NCBI GenBank assembly: GCA_029706075.1
Contig: JAINUG010000026.1
Location: forward strand, 2,959,001 to 3,023,000
DNA from: Aldrovandia affinis
Taxonomy: Eukaryota; Chordata; Actinopteri; Notacanthiformes; Halosauridae
Direction of reading: 5' to 3'
DNA length: 64,000 bases
Each line of letters starts with the position of its first letter. The stretch's first letter is position 1. A program made the position numbers and the translations under genes. Below, piece by piece: positions 1 through 10,885 of this stretch. The notes beneath the pieces were generated by a model. That model was not told where the DNA came from and ran no database searches. It was given only the letters and a program-made list of their open reading frames with translations.

Positions 1-224
1 TACTTGCCCCTTGTCAGCTTCCTGTTCTGGTCTGACATGGGGCATTGCACCCATTGGACCCCTGTCCTTTGTTGGCCTTGGGCAGATGTTCTTGGTTTGA
101 GATTATATTTACCTTATAGACCTTTCAATCAAATTTTATTCATAGAGTTTCCTGGTTGATTCAGAATTGGGACATGCAGGTAAATGAGTCCTTGCTGTGA
201 CTCTGCCATCACCTCTCTTCAGTT

Positions 225-361
225 TCTCTATGGCTGAATGATTTCATCCTCGTTTTGTCCCTTTTCTCCCTGGGTGAATGGTTCAGTCTTTACAGCATTC
301 CCCCGTTTCTCCCCGAATGAATGGTTCTTCCTTTGTTTCTCTCTGAGAGAATGGCTCTGTC
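225..361. repeat. Four imperfect TTTCTC..GAATGG repeats
   Basis: Units start near 225, 261, 307 and 338. Each has a TTTCTC block, then 5-8 bases, then GAATGRYT. Spacing is irregular. This is probably intron 1 of CD247, with no coding evidence. Confidence 0.4.
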
Positions 362-686
362 GAGGGTTGCATTCAAGATGAGAAGAATGTTGCAAACCGT
401 TTTATAAACTGAAATGGTGCTGTTTTCGAATGTCCGGTTTGCAGAGCATTGCAACGATAGCGTATAGGCGGATAGGGCTATTTTGTACGATGTGACACAG
501 ATTCTTAAATATGTCATTCGCTGCTTCTAGTTAAACCAAAGGTTACACCATAGCAACCCCGGAACACCCCCCAAGCAAGACAAAGACATATCAAAGATTG
601 TTGTAGAATGTTGCAAAACGCTTTGAGTGAACGTAAGATTCAGGGCAAACCGTAGCAAAATGTTTCGCATCTTGAACGCAGCCCTG
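361..686. mobile_element. hAT-like miniature element (MITE)
   Basis: The left end reads agggttgcattcaagatg and the right end is the inverse (agggctgcgttcaagatg on the - strand), with similar inner sequence around gttgcaaa. There is no transposase. The flanking 8-mers match at only 5 of 8 positions, so the exact ends are uncertain. Confidence 0.5.
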
Positions 687-788
687 GTCTTTCTCCTCTG
701 TCTCTTTATTGGTGCATGGCCATGCCCTTGGCTCACAACCCCTGTCTATTTTAATGAATGACTCTCTTCTCTCTTCTGTGCGCTGCAG

Positions 789-889
789 AGGCTGGGAGGG
801 GGCTGAACGATCCCATGCTCTGCTACATCCTCGACGGGGTCCTGCTGGTGTATAGCCTGATCGTTACAGGGCTGTACTTCAGAGAGAAA
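789..889 (+). CDS. cd247: CD247 exon 2: ectodomain and transmembrane helix
   Basis: It is preceded by a polypyrimidine run and CAG, and followed by GTAAGT. It opens in phase 1 (AG completes a codon) and reads [17 protein letters not shown], then a hydrophobic helix ending YFREK. The next intron is phase 0. Confidence 0.92.
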
Positions 890-3800
890 GTAAGTCTGCC
901 TTCCAACACATTACATCACTGTCATTGTTACACCAAGAAATGTCATTTATGGTGTCATCTGTGCTCTTATTCCATTACTATCACTGTTTACAGTATTATC
1001 ACTCTCTCTCTATCTGTCCCTCCCTCTGGTGATGTAGTTCTTCAAGCCGAAGGCCAACTCTAAAGATGACAACATCTATTCGGTGAGTGCTCCACAGAGC
1101 TCCACAGAGCAGCCTAGCAGTAGGGTTTTCACATCGGCTGATGGGCTCCCTCCTGGTGCTGGAGTTTCTCTTATTGCTCCACTTTGCCCATGCAAGGTGC
1201 CGACTGTCTCAATCAATGAGTAATAATCTCTCTTGTATACCTTTATATAGCTATTATGCTGTGGCACAAACCACAGATTACACTTCTCTCAGCCAAATGC
1301 ATAAACATCTACTAAACCATCAGATCTGTATATCAGATCTGGCATATTCAGGGAGGTAATCATATATATATATATATATATAATATATTAGCATGCAGAA
1401 GATGGTAAGTAGACAAGACTGTGAATATTCTGGATGATAATTATTCCTCCACTGCACTAGCTACCTGACAAGGTGCCAGCAGTTGTTAATGTGCAATGGT
1501 ATGGTGCAATGGTGTTGGACCAGGATTTCAGTTGTGTGTGTGTATGCATGTTGTCTCAGGGCCTGAGCCAACCTGCTCAAGAATATGAGGATCTGAGGCA
1601 TCGGAATGATGCAGAGGGCGGAGCCACAGCCACAGCCACGCGGGGGGTAAGAGGGATACACAGGGTAGAACACAGGGTATGGGCTTCATAAAATAGATGA
1701 GTAAATTGGAACAAGTGTACATATCACATAATTTTTTTTAGAGAGAGACAGCGAGAGATCTAGAACAGTTGGTCATGTTTTGTTTTTGCTTTTCCCTCAG
1801 AACCGCAGAGAGGCTGGTAATGAGACATATACGGTAAGGGTCGTACAAAATCCAATAAAACACATTACTGAGCAGGAGGAAAAAATGGCCTAGATTCAAA
1901 CAGACAGACTTAAATAAGGACAAATGCAATTTGGAAAAATAGATTGTTGCTTCAACCGCCCTGGCAATGTAAAAAAAAAGTGTGAATTAATGAATTAAGT
2001 ACATATATAAAAGAATAAAAACGTAATAATCATTTTGAAAAACTGACAATGTCTGCCAAAACATAAAAAGAAAGTTAAATAGATGCCAGTGATACTATAT
2101 ATATTAATTATGTGTACTGTAAATTGCCCCTCGGCGATTAATAAAGTTGTATTGTATTGTATTGTATTGTATTGTAAATAGCTTTGGCGCTGGTTGATTT
2201 AGAGATGCTGGATGCCACTAATAGGTATGGGACACAAAAACACTGTATAGACTATTTGCTATATTATTTTGTCCTATGCATTATCCTCCATCGGTTTTTG
2301 AAAGTATTTTTTAATAATCTTTATATATGTTAATCTACACACAGGGGTTCTTGTTCGAGTTCAAATGAACTTGGCAGCAAGAGCTCTCCTTTTGACGATG
2401 TCCTATCATTGGAGTATTATTATGAAACTCAAGTAAAATTATATATCGGCATTATAGTGATTGTGGTTGCAAGGTCATTACTTGTATGCCTGCTTTGCTT
2501 TAATGTTATGCAAATGAGACAGGCAACCCATATTATTATTATGCGGCACTAGGCCAATGCCGAGCAATTATTCAGTATGTGCAGTATATAGTAACGCGTT
2601 TAGATGTGGTTATTCAATGAGTTACTGTTAAGCTAGTTAAACATTTTAACTAGGGCACAAGCTACAGTACATGTACGTATGACATCTGCTAAAACTCCTT
2701 AATCGTCATTAAACACGTCAGAATATATATTTCCCTCAAATACCTGAAATATGAATACATTTAATTGTGCAGAATACTCTAACCCATAACACATTTAATA
2801 GTATGTTCTATTGTTGAGTTGAAATGGCTTTTACTCTGAAAATCCTATTTTGAACTACCAATGCTTTTTATAAAATAATTTATCATTTATCATATGCCAC
2901 AAATATTAGAGACAAAAGGAGGAAACAACTACATTAGTTAATTGCATTATCTCTGACGTGCTGAATTAAGTATAATGATATTCCTGAATTTAACTTTTTT
3001 ATATTGTTAAATGCAGTGTGCATTTTACTGTGTAGGTAGGTGAATCGTCTTGTTGCGTGCTAACCCCGCATTCTAACAGGGGCGATTCGGCGACAAGCTG
3101 CCGGAAATGCATTGATTCTCTATGAGAGTGAGCGACTTCCGGTGCCTGACCGATTGTCTGATTTATGGGCATGGCGGTGGCCCAGAAAAGTTGAAAATTC
3201 TGAACTTTCGGGCAATGTTGCCCGGTAAGAGCCAATCAAATTCATGTCTTGCTCTTTTTACCTCCCACGCGGAAACCAACCAATTTTGTTCCTAGTTCCG
3301 ACACTTCAACATGGAGGAGAAACTGATAACAGCGATCTGCAGTAACCCCATACTTTATTTAATCCTAAAAGCATAAATATTTATAGCTAGCTAAACTTAT
3401 ATGGCCTACATACATCTTATTTAATGTTTGTGTTGGTTAAAAGGCTATTTTTTATCGCATGGGTACATTTGGAAAAACGTTTGGAAAACGTACCGGAGAG
3501 AAATTGCGAGCTATTTCCAGCGCAAGTAAATGGCCGTAATTGCAAAAAGCCTTCTGAGTTTGAGTTTGCGGTTCATAATTGAAGGAAACAATACTGCTAG
3601 CCAACTAATATTTATAATAAAGATTATCAAAATCTATGATGAACTATTCGTTTACCATGCAAAAATGTTGTAAGCACGTCGGAAGCATTTTTGAGGAAGC
3701 CAGTCAAGCGTGGTGAACGCCCACTGGGCAATTTATTCGCCTAGTATCGCCCCCTGTTAGAATGCGGGGTAAGAATCTGTACGTAACCCGGCGTTAGATT

Positions 3801-6800
3801 TCCTGTTCCGTTGCTGTGTTCATTACCGTTTCACTGGTTGGTAGTGTTAGTTGAGGCCGTTTAGTGGGCTTAATTAATAGTTTGTTGTTGTTTGTGTCTT
3901 TTAGTAGTTAATCGCTGTTTAGAGGTTTTATTTAAGAAGTTGCTGCTGTTTCGTTGGGGTTGATTGGTAGTTAGCTGCTGTTAATCGATTTCATTGTTTC
4001 GGGGCTAGCATTTGTCTCTGTAGTCGAGTGTTCCCTGAGTAGTGGGCGGTAGCCTACCTGTTAGTAAGTAATTTGGCTCTATTGTAATCAGGTGGGATTT
4101 AAGCGTGCTATCACCGAAATCCCAGCAGTGTACATTTTACTGTGTAAGTGAATTGTCTGGTTGCGTGCTAAGAATCTGTAAGTAACTCGGCGTTAGATTT
4201 CCTGTTTCGTCGCTGTGTTCACTACCATTTCACTGGTTGGTAGTGTTAGTTGATGCCATTTAGTGGGCCTAATTAATAGTTTGTTGTTGTTTCAGTGTCT
4301 TTTAGTAGTTAATCGCTGTTTAGAGGTTTTATTTAAGTTGCTGCTGTTTCATTGGGGTTGGTTGGTAGTTAGCTGTTGTTAATCGGTTTAACATCCGGAG
4401 GATCCGACCATTCCTCACCCAAGAGGCTATATAACTCCTGGTCTAGGCCCTGGTGATCTCACATCTGGACTACTGCAATTCCTTGCTGGCAGATACTGGC
4501 CTGTGCCATCAAGCCACTGCAACTGGTCCAGAATGCTGCCGTACATCTGGTGTTCAATCAGTTCACGCACGTCACCCCTCTACTCTCCTCTCTGCACTGG
4601 CTCCCCATCGCAGCACGCATTCAATTCAAATCCCTGGTGCTAGCTTATCAAGTGGCTAGAGGAACTGCTCCCCCTTATCTCCAGACACTCATCACACCCT
4701 ACACTCCAGCCAGACCCCTCTGCTCCGCCTCCTCTGGCAAACTGACTGTCCCATCCCTCTGGGCGCCCGGCAGCCGCTCCTCGAGGTCTCGCCTCTTCTC
4801 TGTCCTGACCCCTCAGTGGTGGAATGATCTTCTGTATTAAATGCTTAAAATGTAAAAATGTAAGATGTATATTTATTATTTCATTAAAGCAGCATTGATA
4901 GTAGATGGGCAATCATCACTTGGCCTTAAAAAAAAAAAGCTCCCACCTCCTGCCCATGCAACTCATATTCCAGGCCACACCTTTTCCTGCTCCCTGGATT
5001 TTCAGTCCCTATGAGCATACATTTGGTTTGATTTAATGAAGATTAAACTTAATTCAATGCAGATTAAACCTAATCTGCATTGTCAGATTTTAAAATTGAA
5101 TTCCATTTGTCCATATTTCATCTAAATGCATTAGATTGTATCTAGGAGAATGTGTCATATTATACATTCCCTGATTGTATTCATAAGAAAGCCCATGTTG
5201 CTCAATATATGGTAAACAATATGGTGAATTGAACATCACTCCCCAGTATTCTCACAGGACTTCCTCTTGGTAATTTTTAGTCTACGATCTACCCCCCACC
5301 TTTACAACACATAATCAGTTAGTGTGGTTTTAGGGTTCCTCCCTGTGGCTGTATGTAATACTGCAAGGTGGCTGAACGGGCAAGGAGACCCAACGAGAAC
5401 AAATTTTGTATGTGATTAAATCCATAGGCCCTTAAGAAAGTGACCGAGGATGATTACAAGGAGATTGCTGTAAAGAAGGAGGTAATCATTTATTTCACTC
5501 AAGTGTCTTATATATCCATGGCATTGTTCTGTGCTTGTGATATATTCTGTGCTTTTATTATATAATTATGAATGATATGGTCACCTGTGCCCGAGTGGTA
5601 CCAGCATGTCCTCCTCAAATTAAAGGCTAATGGACTAAGTAAGGACCCGGTTCACTCAGTGGTCCAAGAACATACTGCACCAGGTTAAATCTAAGTAACG
5701 ACCTGTTTCACTCAGTGGTCCAAGAACCCAGTTAAAAAACATTCTCAAACTAAGATGTAATTTATTTAATTAATTAATGTAGTAATTAAAACATGAATGT
5801 ATTCTGCATTAATGAATCACCTACCATACGCATAAGCTGAGACAAGTAAGAGAGGGAAAAGTTTGAGAAATGGGAAAAGGACAGGAGAGTGAGCGGAGGC
5901 GTGTAAGACAGGGACGGGAGCACAAAGTGAGATGGGTTAGATAGGGATAGGTAAGAGACAGATGGACAGGTGTGTGAGGGAAGGCTGGTGAATGAAATGA
6001 AAGTTTAGTGAGGTGAGACGATTCTTCCTTTACTGATGTTTCATCTTACCCACAGCGTCGCAGAAACAAACCTGAACAAGTGTACGAGGTGAGAAGCAAG
6101 TTTCTAACATCGTGAGAAATATATCTGACCTGAACACTTCCATCATATTTCATTCCAACCATTTATGATTTGTGTAAAATGGGGTGTGCTGGGTGGCGTA
6201 TCCAGTTAAGGCACTGCTCTAGAGTGTGGATGGGCCAACCGCGGTATCGAATCCAGACCGTGAGGGAGGGATTCAGATGGAAGATGATGGTGAAATGTCG
6301 CACACCCTTGTCTGTGCTCTCCCGAATTGATAGCAGGAGTTGCAGTGAGCATGGCTTGAGAATACGTTGGCCATTCCAATCAGAAGATAAAAGGAAAAAT
6401 CATATAAAAATATATGTGTGTAAAATGCTTAAACGACATCCATCTAATGAAGTACTGGACCGTGTATAGAGTTTGGTATACATGATCATTGATTGGGTTA
6501 TTTAAAAGTTTATAGGCAAAGCCATATAGTGTGATATCATGTATATGTACAGTATATGGCCAATCAAGTTGCAGATATAGCTGATATTAATCCTTCACAA
6601 ACCTTCATTAATCCTTTGCTTAAATACGATGATACTGATTTTGTGGTGATATTTACAAAGTATAATATTCCACTGACCGGCAGATTCACGAGTTGCTCAT
6701 ATATTTCTTAAATTATGTGAAATATTTAGTTATTTTATATTTGTTTGAGCTTTTGGTTGTGCTGGGTCCCTATGAAATCTCTCCTTGCAGCTAGATTAAT

Positions 6801-7047
6801 TATAATAATGTATAATTAGTGAGAACTGGTTTACATATTTTAAATATTATTCATATGTGTTAATAATGATAGAATATGCAGACTTTACATTCACCTACTG
6901 CAACCCTAATGGCATTTGGACATATGCTATTGTATATACTAAATAATCATTTTTTAAATGGTTTGTTTCCCATCTTAGGGCCTGAAGACAGCCACCAAGG
7001 ACACCTATGATTCCCTGCAAATGCAGCCACTGCCCCCTCCCCGCTAA
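789..7047 (+). CDS. cd247: CD247 / T-cell receptor zeta chain, exons 2-8 (5' exon missing)
   Basis: The product is the signalling homodimer of the T-cell receptor complex (TCR-CD3); phosphorylated ITAM tyrosines recruit ZAP-70. Exons: 789-889, 1038-1082, 1560-1646, 1801-1833, 5428-5481, 6056-6088, 6979-7047, all with AG/GT borders. They join in frame to about 140 residues; human mature zeta is about the same length. Exon 2 encodes a short ectodomain with the dimer Cys (LCYILDG), and the transmembrane helix carries the Asp that pairs with TCR basic residues. ITAMs seen: YSGL-x6-YEDL, YTAL-x7-YKEI, YEGL-x7-YDSL. The end QMQPLPPPR matches the mammalian HMQALPPR end. Exon 1 (signal peptide) was not found and probably lies upstream of the window. 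The gene converges with POU2F1, as in human. Recognition is by motif and synteny. Confidence 0.93.
1038..1082 (+). CDS. cd247: CD247 exon 3: juxtamembrane segment and start of ITAM 1
   Basis: Fifteen codons ending in N-I-Y-S, with a TAG acceptor and a GTGAGT donor. The final Tyr-Ser is the first half of ITAM 1 (YS|GL). Confidence 0.88.
1560..1646 (+). CDS. cd247: CD247 exon 4: rest of ITAM 1
   Basis: Twenty-nine codons beginning [12 protein letters not shown] and ending in a short Ala-Thr repeat (ATATATRG). Borders are CTCAG and GTAAGAG. Joined to exon 3 it gives [14 protein letters not shown]. Confidence 0.88.
1801..1833 (+). CDS. cd247: CD247 exon 5: start of ITAM 2 (11 codons)
   Basis: A micro-exon reading [11 protein letters not shown] between TTTTCCCTCAG and GTAAGG. 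The last two residues (Y-T) open ITAM 2. It is too short to show up as an ORF and was recognised by frame, borders and ITAM logic. Confidence 0.85.
1834..3012. other. CD247 intron 5, AT-rich part
   Basis: No gene is seen. It holds a short (ATTGT)n run at about 2147-2176. The run is preceded by gcccctcggcgattaataaa, which resembles the 3' tail of fish Rex-type LINEs (weak). An octamer ATGCAAAT is at 2508-2515. A second simple repeat, (AT)n, lies earlier at about 1361-1389 in intron 3. Confidence 0.4.
3013..3991 (+). repeat. Tandem repeat copy 1 (about 270 bp), split by a Harbinger-type element
   Basis: The parts 3013-3063 and 3773-3991 match the second copy at 4125-4392 closely, including the tract gttgttgtttgtgtctttta. 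The gap between the parts is exactly the transposon 3064-3769 plus one TAA. Family unknown; it might be the 5' part or LTR of some element. Confidence 0.7.
3064..3769. mobile_element. PIF/Harbinger-like non-autonomous element
   Basis: The terminal inverted repeats ccccgcattctaacagggg are flanked on both sides by TAA, the TSD typical of PIF/Harbinger. The element is 706 bp. Inside, at 3311 on the + strand, an ATG opens [18 protein letters not shown] followed soon by a stop. This resembles the start of the MADF/Myb-like protein of Harbinger elements. No DDE transposase remains. The neighbouring repeat copy at about 4172-4176 shows the pre-insertion site. Confidence 0.8.
4125..4392 (+). repeat. 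Tandem repeat copy 2 (empty-site copy)
   Basis: It matches copy 1 at most positions and is uninterrupted at gtgctaagaatctg, the position where copy 1 carries the Harbinger-like element. It is immediately followed by an L2 fragment. Confidence 0.7.
4393..4870 (+). mobile_element. L2-clade LINE, 3' fragment of reverse transcriptase ORF
   Basis: The translation shows the C-terminal block of L2-type LINEs: [13 protein letters not shown], then [20 protein letters not shown] and a WWNDL motif near the end. Several frameshifts and an internal deletion are visible. It ends in an A-rich tail with 'aatgcttaaaatgtaaa'. 5'-truncated and dead. Confidence 0.8.
4871..5427. other. CD247 intron 5, no gene seen
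   Basis: A short A-run lies near 4928. Otherwise this is ordinary AT-rich intron up to the exon 6 acceptor. Confidence 0.4.
5428..5481 (+). CDS. cd247: CD247 exon 6: rest of ITAM 2
   Basis: Eighteen codons reading [18 protein letters not shown], completing [15 protein letters not shown]. The donor is GTAATC. The acceptor CATAG has a weak pyrimidine tract. Confidence 0.85.
5635..5735. repeat. Short direct duplication
   Basis: The string ttcactcagtggtccaagaa occurs at about 5651 and again at about 5707, so a 56-bp block appears twice in tandem within CD247 intron 6. No function suggested. Confidence 0.5.
6056..6088 (+). CDS. cd247: CD247 exon 7: start of ITAM 3 (11 codons)
   Basis: Reads [11 protein letters not shown] between TTACCCACAG and GTGAGA. 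It has the same size and design as exon 5: a basic start and the first Tyr of an ITAM at its end. Confidence 0.87.
6186..6320 (+). mobile_element. tRNA-derived SINE fragment
   Basis: An A-box-like part (ggtggcgtatccagttaagg) is followed by a B-box-like part (ggtatcgaatccagacc) about 65 bases later. This spacing fits a tRNA-derived pol III promoter. The tail is not clear, so the right end is approximate. Confidence 0.5.
6979..7047 (+). CDS. cd247: CD247 exon 8: rest of ITAM 3, C-terminus and stop
   Basis: Reads [18 protein letters not shown] then PPPR and TAA. It is nearly identical to the mammalian last exon ([21 protein letters not shown]). Confidence 0.93.
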   Translation, partial: GLKTATKDTYDSLQMQPLPPPR

Positions 7048-7240
7048 AATGGTGCGATCTCTTCCATGCCGGTTCACTCTCCTGTACAACAACCGTTCCT
7101 TGCTCTCACAGCAGTGAGCTGGTTTGTTTTGTATAGTAGGGCACTATCCATTTCTTTGAGCAGAGAAGGGGGGTCCAGTTTTATTACCAAAAACACAATG
7201 AACCATATTCATGGACCAATTACATAGAATAAAATGTATG
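7048..7240 (+). other. cd247: CD247 3' UTR with candidate poly(A) signal
   Basis: Non-coding sequence after the stop. An AATAAA hexamer lies at 7228-7233, about 185 bases downstream. The true cleavage site cannot be read from sequence alone; a Tc1 element begins at 7318. Confidence 0.5.
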
Positions 7241-7317
7241 CTTTCAGCTGCATCAACATAAATGTGTCATATTTCAGATTAATTTACAATCACTGCCCCT
7301 CTCAATATATATATATA

Positions 7318-8932
7318 CAGCTCTGGAAAAAATTAAGAGATGATCAGTTTCTCTGGTTTTCTATTTATAGGTATATTTGTGAGGTTCATTTGTGAGTAAA
7401 AATGATCATTTTTGTTTTATTCTATAAACTACTGACAACATTTCTCCCAAATTCCAAATAAAAATATTGTCATTTAGAGCATTTATTTGCAGAAAATGAC
7501 AACTGGTCAAAATAACAAAAAAGATGTAGTATTTTCAGACCTTTAATAATGCAAAGAAAACAAGTTCATATTCATTTTTAAACAACACAATACTAATGTT
7601 TTAACTTAGGAAGAGTTCAGAAATAAATATTTGGTAGAATAACCCTGATTTGCAATCACAGCTTTCATGCGTCTTAGCATGCTCTCCACCAGTCTTTCAC
7701 ATTGCTGTTGGGTGACTTTATGCCACTCCTGGCGCAAGAATTCAAGCAGCTCAGCTTTGTTTGATGGCTTGTGACCATCCATCTTCCTCTTGATCACATT
7801 CCAGAGGTTTTCAATGGGGTTCAGGTCTGGAGATTGGGCTGGCCGTGACAGGGTCTTGATCTGGTGGTGCTCCATCCACACCTTGATTGACCTAGCTGTG
7901 TGGCATGGAGCATTGTCCTGCTGGAAAAACCAATCCTCAGAGTTGGGGAACATTGTCAGAGCAGAAGGAAGCAAGTTTTCTTCCAGGATAACCTTGTACA
8001 TGGCTTGATTCATGCGTCCTTCACAAAGACAAATCTGCCCGATTCCAGCCTTGGTGAAGCGCCCCCAGATCATCACCAATCCTCCACCAAATTTCACAGT
8101 GGGTGCGAGACACTGTGGCTTGTAGGCCTCTCCAAGTCTCCGTCTAACCATTAGACGACCAGGTGTTGGGCAAAGCTGAAAATTGGACTCATCAGAGAAG
8201 ATGACCTTACTCCAGTCCTCTATGGTCCAATCCTTGTGGTCTTTTGCAAACCTCAGCCTGGCTCTTCTTTGCTTCTCATTGATGAAGGGCTTTTTTTCTA
8301 GCTTTGCACAACCTCAGCCCTGCCCCTAGGAGCCTGTTTCGAACCGTCCTCGCTGTGCACTTCACCCCAGCTGCCGTTTGCCATTCTTTTTGTAGGTCAC
8401 TTGATGTCATCCTACGGTTGTTGAGTGACATTAGGTCAGTAGAGTTGTTTTCACCCTCTGCCGGTCTGTAGCTTTGTTGTCCCCAATGTCTGCTGCTTGA
8501 TCTTGTCCTTATGAACCACCGTCTTTGAAATTTGAAGGATAGAAGCAACCTTTACGCTCACTGTATCCCTCTGCCAGTAAAGCCAGAATTGAACCCTCAC
8601 TCAAAACTTTTCTGTTCAACTCTTTTGGCATAGTCAATAGTTATTTTTTGATTCCAATTACTTTTGAGGTACTACTAGCAGTTTTTTTCTCCATCCAGCT
8701 GGTCCTATTGCAAGAGGATAGTGATGACCACAGCAGTGGCTTTTATACTTTTCCTCATTAAATAAGATTTGGTTCAGGTGATCACCTAATCAGTACTTCA
8801 TTAAGTAGAATGAGGTGTGCTTGTGTTGGAATTCAACAGACACTGGAATGGAATGGCTGCCATACATGTACATGTACATAGATGCTGTTTTAAGAATTTT
8901 TTGGAGTGATCTCTTAATTTTTTCCAGAGCTG
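7318..8932 (-). mobile_element. Tc1-like transposon (DD34E), degenerate
   Basis: The inverted ends cagctctggaaaaaattaag (left) and the matching right end are each flanked by TA, the Tc1/mariner target. The element is about 1.6 kb and lies between the 3' ends of CD247 and POU2F1. It carries one transposase gene on the - strand. Its ends are still well paired, so it is of moderate age. Confidence 0.9.
7606..8600 (-). pseudogene. Tc1 transposase remnant
   Basis: The catalytic C-terminal half is open (7606-8151) with QDNAPCHTA and [11 protein letters not shown]. The residues between the second Asp and the Glu number 34, giving DD34E. The helix-turn-helix half upstream (8276-8548 and beyond, with RTVRNRLLGAGL) is separated by stops and frameshifts. 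It cannot encode a full transposase. Confidence 0.88.
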
Positions 8933-8936
8933 TATA

Positions 8937-9085
8937 TGCCATTTAGCAGACGCTTTTATCCAAAGCGACTTACAGTAGTGAATGCATACATTTTTCAGTA
9001 TATGTGGTCCCAGTGGGAATTGAACCCACAACCTAAGTATTGCCAATGCTGTGCTCTGGGTTGTTTACTGAGCCACACAGAACCA
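8937..9085 (-). mobile_element. SINE with L2-type tail, - strand
   Basis: The start carries the fish L2/SINE tail motif (agcagacgcttttatccaaa), followed by a reverse B-box-like string gggaattgaacccacaacc. It abuts the Tc1 right end. Confidence 0.55.
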
Positions 9086-9139
9086 CATCCTCCCAATCCT
9101 GACATTTTCAACACAAGTGTTTTTCAACAGTGATGTAAG

Positions 9140-10838
9140 AAACCTGGTCCATTTATTAGTGGGGGAAGTGTGTGTAACAGTCTAGAAGAGGTAGCTCTAT
9201 GTGTACACACACATTCTCCTTCCCTGAAGTTGGCCACACGCTGGCTGCATTTGACACGAGCCAAAATTGCCACCGCCAGCCACCTCAATTTTTGTATGTG
9301 AGCTTGCCGTCCAGCTTCGACTCCTGCCTCTGCTAGATTTCTTGAGCGTCAACACCAGTGCAAAAGCAGCTTTGAGTGTAGAGAACAATGAAAATGATGG
9401 CATATCACATATTACATACTGTTGTACATCTACATTTCAAATATTTATTTGGACAAGCATTTTATGTACACTGATAGCATTCGTGTTCACCCATTCACTA
9501 GATGCAGATGTTTTATTGATACTGTATGGTTTGTACATTGTTGGATATCTATAATTCCCACCTGCCATTATTTAAGACAATTTTAACTGTTAATTTTCCA
9601 TTCGTGTACGCAGTGTGCAGACTGAAAACAAACAAAAAAATGTTTTTGTGATGATTATAAATTTTGTTATTGGGCCCCCAAGTGGCGCAACCGGTAACGA
9701 CACTTATTTGAATCCAAGTAAATGAGAGATGAATTCAACATCTGCTATTTTTGAGAAAGATTTTAATTAATTATATAGTGCACTAGCTAGCCCCCAGTTT
9801 TGTTCAACATTTGGCTTTTTCAGCAACTCCAATCCTGGGTGGCATTTATTGGGCTTGGTTTTAGAAAACCCCCCAAAAATATTTTGCATGATTATGTGAA
9901 TATCGAATATCCTCTTACGGATATTGTGAAAATGTATTTCACAATATCCAACCACATATACCATTAACAAAATCCTAATTGTTCATAAAGGATGAACAAT
10001 TTTTTTTTTTTCATGCATGGCTTTAAAATGCCTTGCAAGACACATCCGGTTGGTGCTAGGGGCACCATGTGATGTACATCATGTTACACACCATCATGAG
10101 TCAGCGCCGGTGTGCGGCTGATTGGTTACCCTAGCATTGCAGTCAGGTTGTAATTTATTGCATAATTAAATGTACAACCCAATTTTGAGGGAAAAAAACC
10201 TTGATTCCTTAAGGCTTATTTTCAAGTTGTACTTATTGTGATTACAAGTCAAATGTTGAAATTAAATAAAATAAAAATGTTTTTCACCTCAACTTTTGAA
10301 TGCAATTCAAATGTATACACTTTGCAGAAAGACGACGAATCTGTGCAGTCCTGCCCCCTCCAATCAGAAGTACAGATCAAAGTAGCCGATTTGGCTGTAT
10401 ATTCGAAAAACACCAGAATTATAATTATAGGTCATGCGTGAAAAGAGTGTGACATTCATACTCACCTTATTAACAAATAATTATTAATGATAGCTTTTAT
10501 TTATAAAGCTACAGTATATTAGTAAAGCTCAAGTAATTAGCTTTTTATCATGAGTATCAATCAGGGCCTTTATCAGGCAATCATTAATAATATAACAATC
10601 CATGTGCACTTTAGATGAGGGACACACACACAACCTTCAAGTACAGACATGAAGGTTAAAGTTTCATATTCAATTAAATGTCTTACAAATAGGTAACAGC
10701 CCATAAATAACAGTGAAGACTTAGCAGTCCAGGTTTAGAAAGCAACAAAGAAGATTAAACACGTTACAATGTGTACACTTGGAAAATGGTTTAATGATGT
10801 TTACAACAAAAGGTACTGTACAGTTACAGTAAGATTCT
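9140..10838. other. Intergenic region, no gene seen
   Basis: This lies between the CD247 and POU2F1 transcripts. I see a possible short SINE scrap at about 9672-9712 (ggcgcaaccggtaacgacac) and otherwise AT-rich sequence with no convincing coding or RNA gene. Confidence 0.4.
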
Positions 10839-10839
10839 T

Positions 10840-10873
<34 letters not shown>

Positions 10874-10885
10874 TATATATATATA
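10839..10885. repeat. (AT)n microsatellite
   Basis: A nearly pure AT dinucleotide run with one ACAC interruption. Confidence 0.9.

Noticed and set aside
6186-6260. Possible tRNA gene (A and B boxes)
   Set aside because: No cloverleaf can be completed and the sequence continues as a SINE-like body; treated as a tRNA-derived SINE.
9669-9712. SINE-like scrap (aagtggcgcaaccggtaacg)
   Set aside because: Too short and without a tail or B box; not listed as an element.
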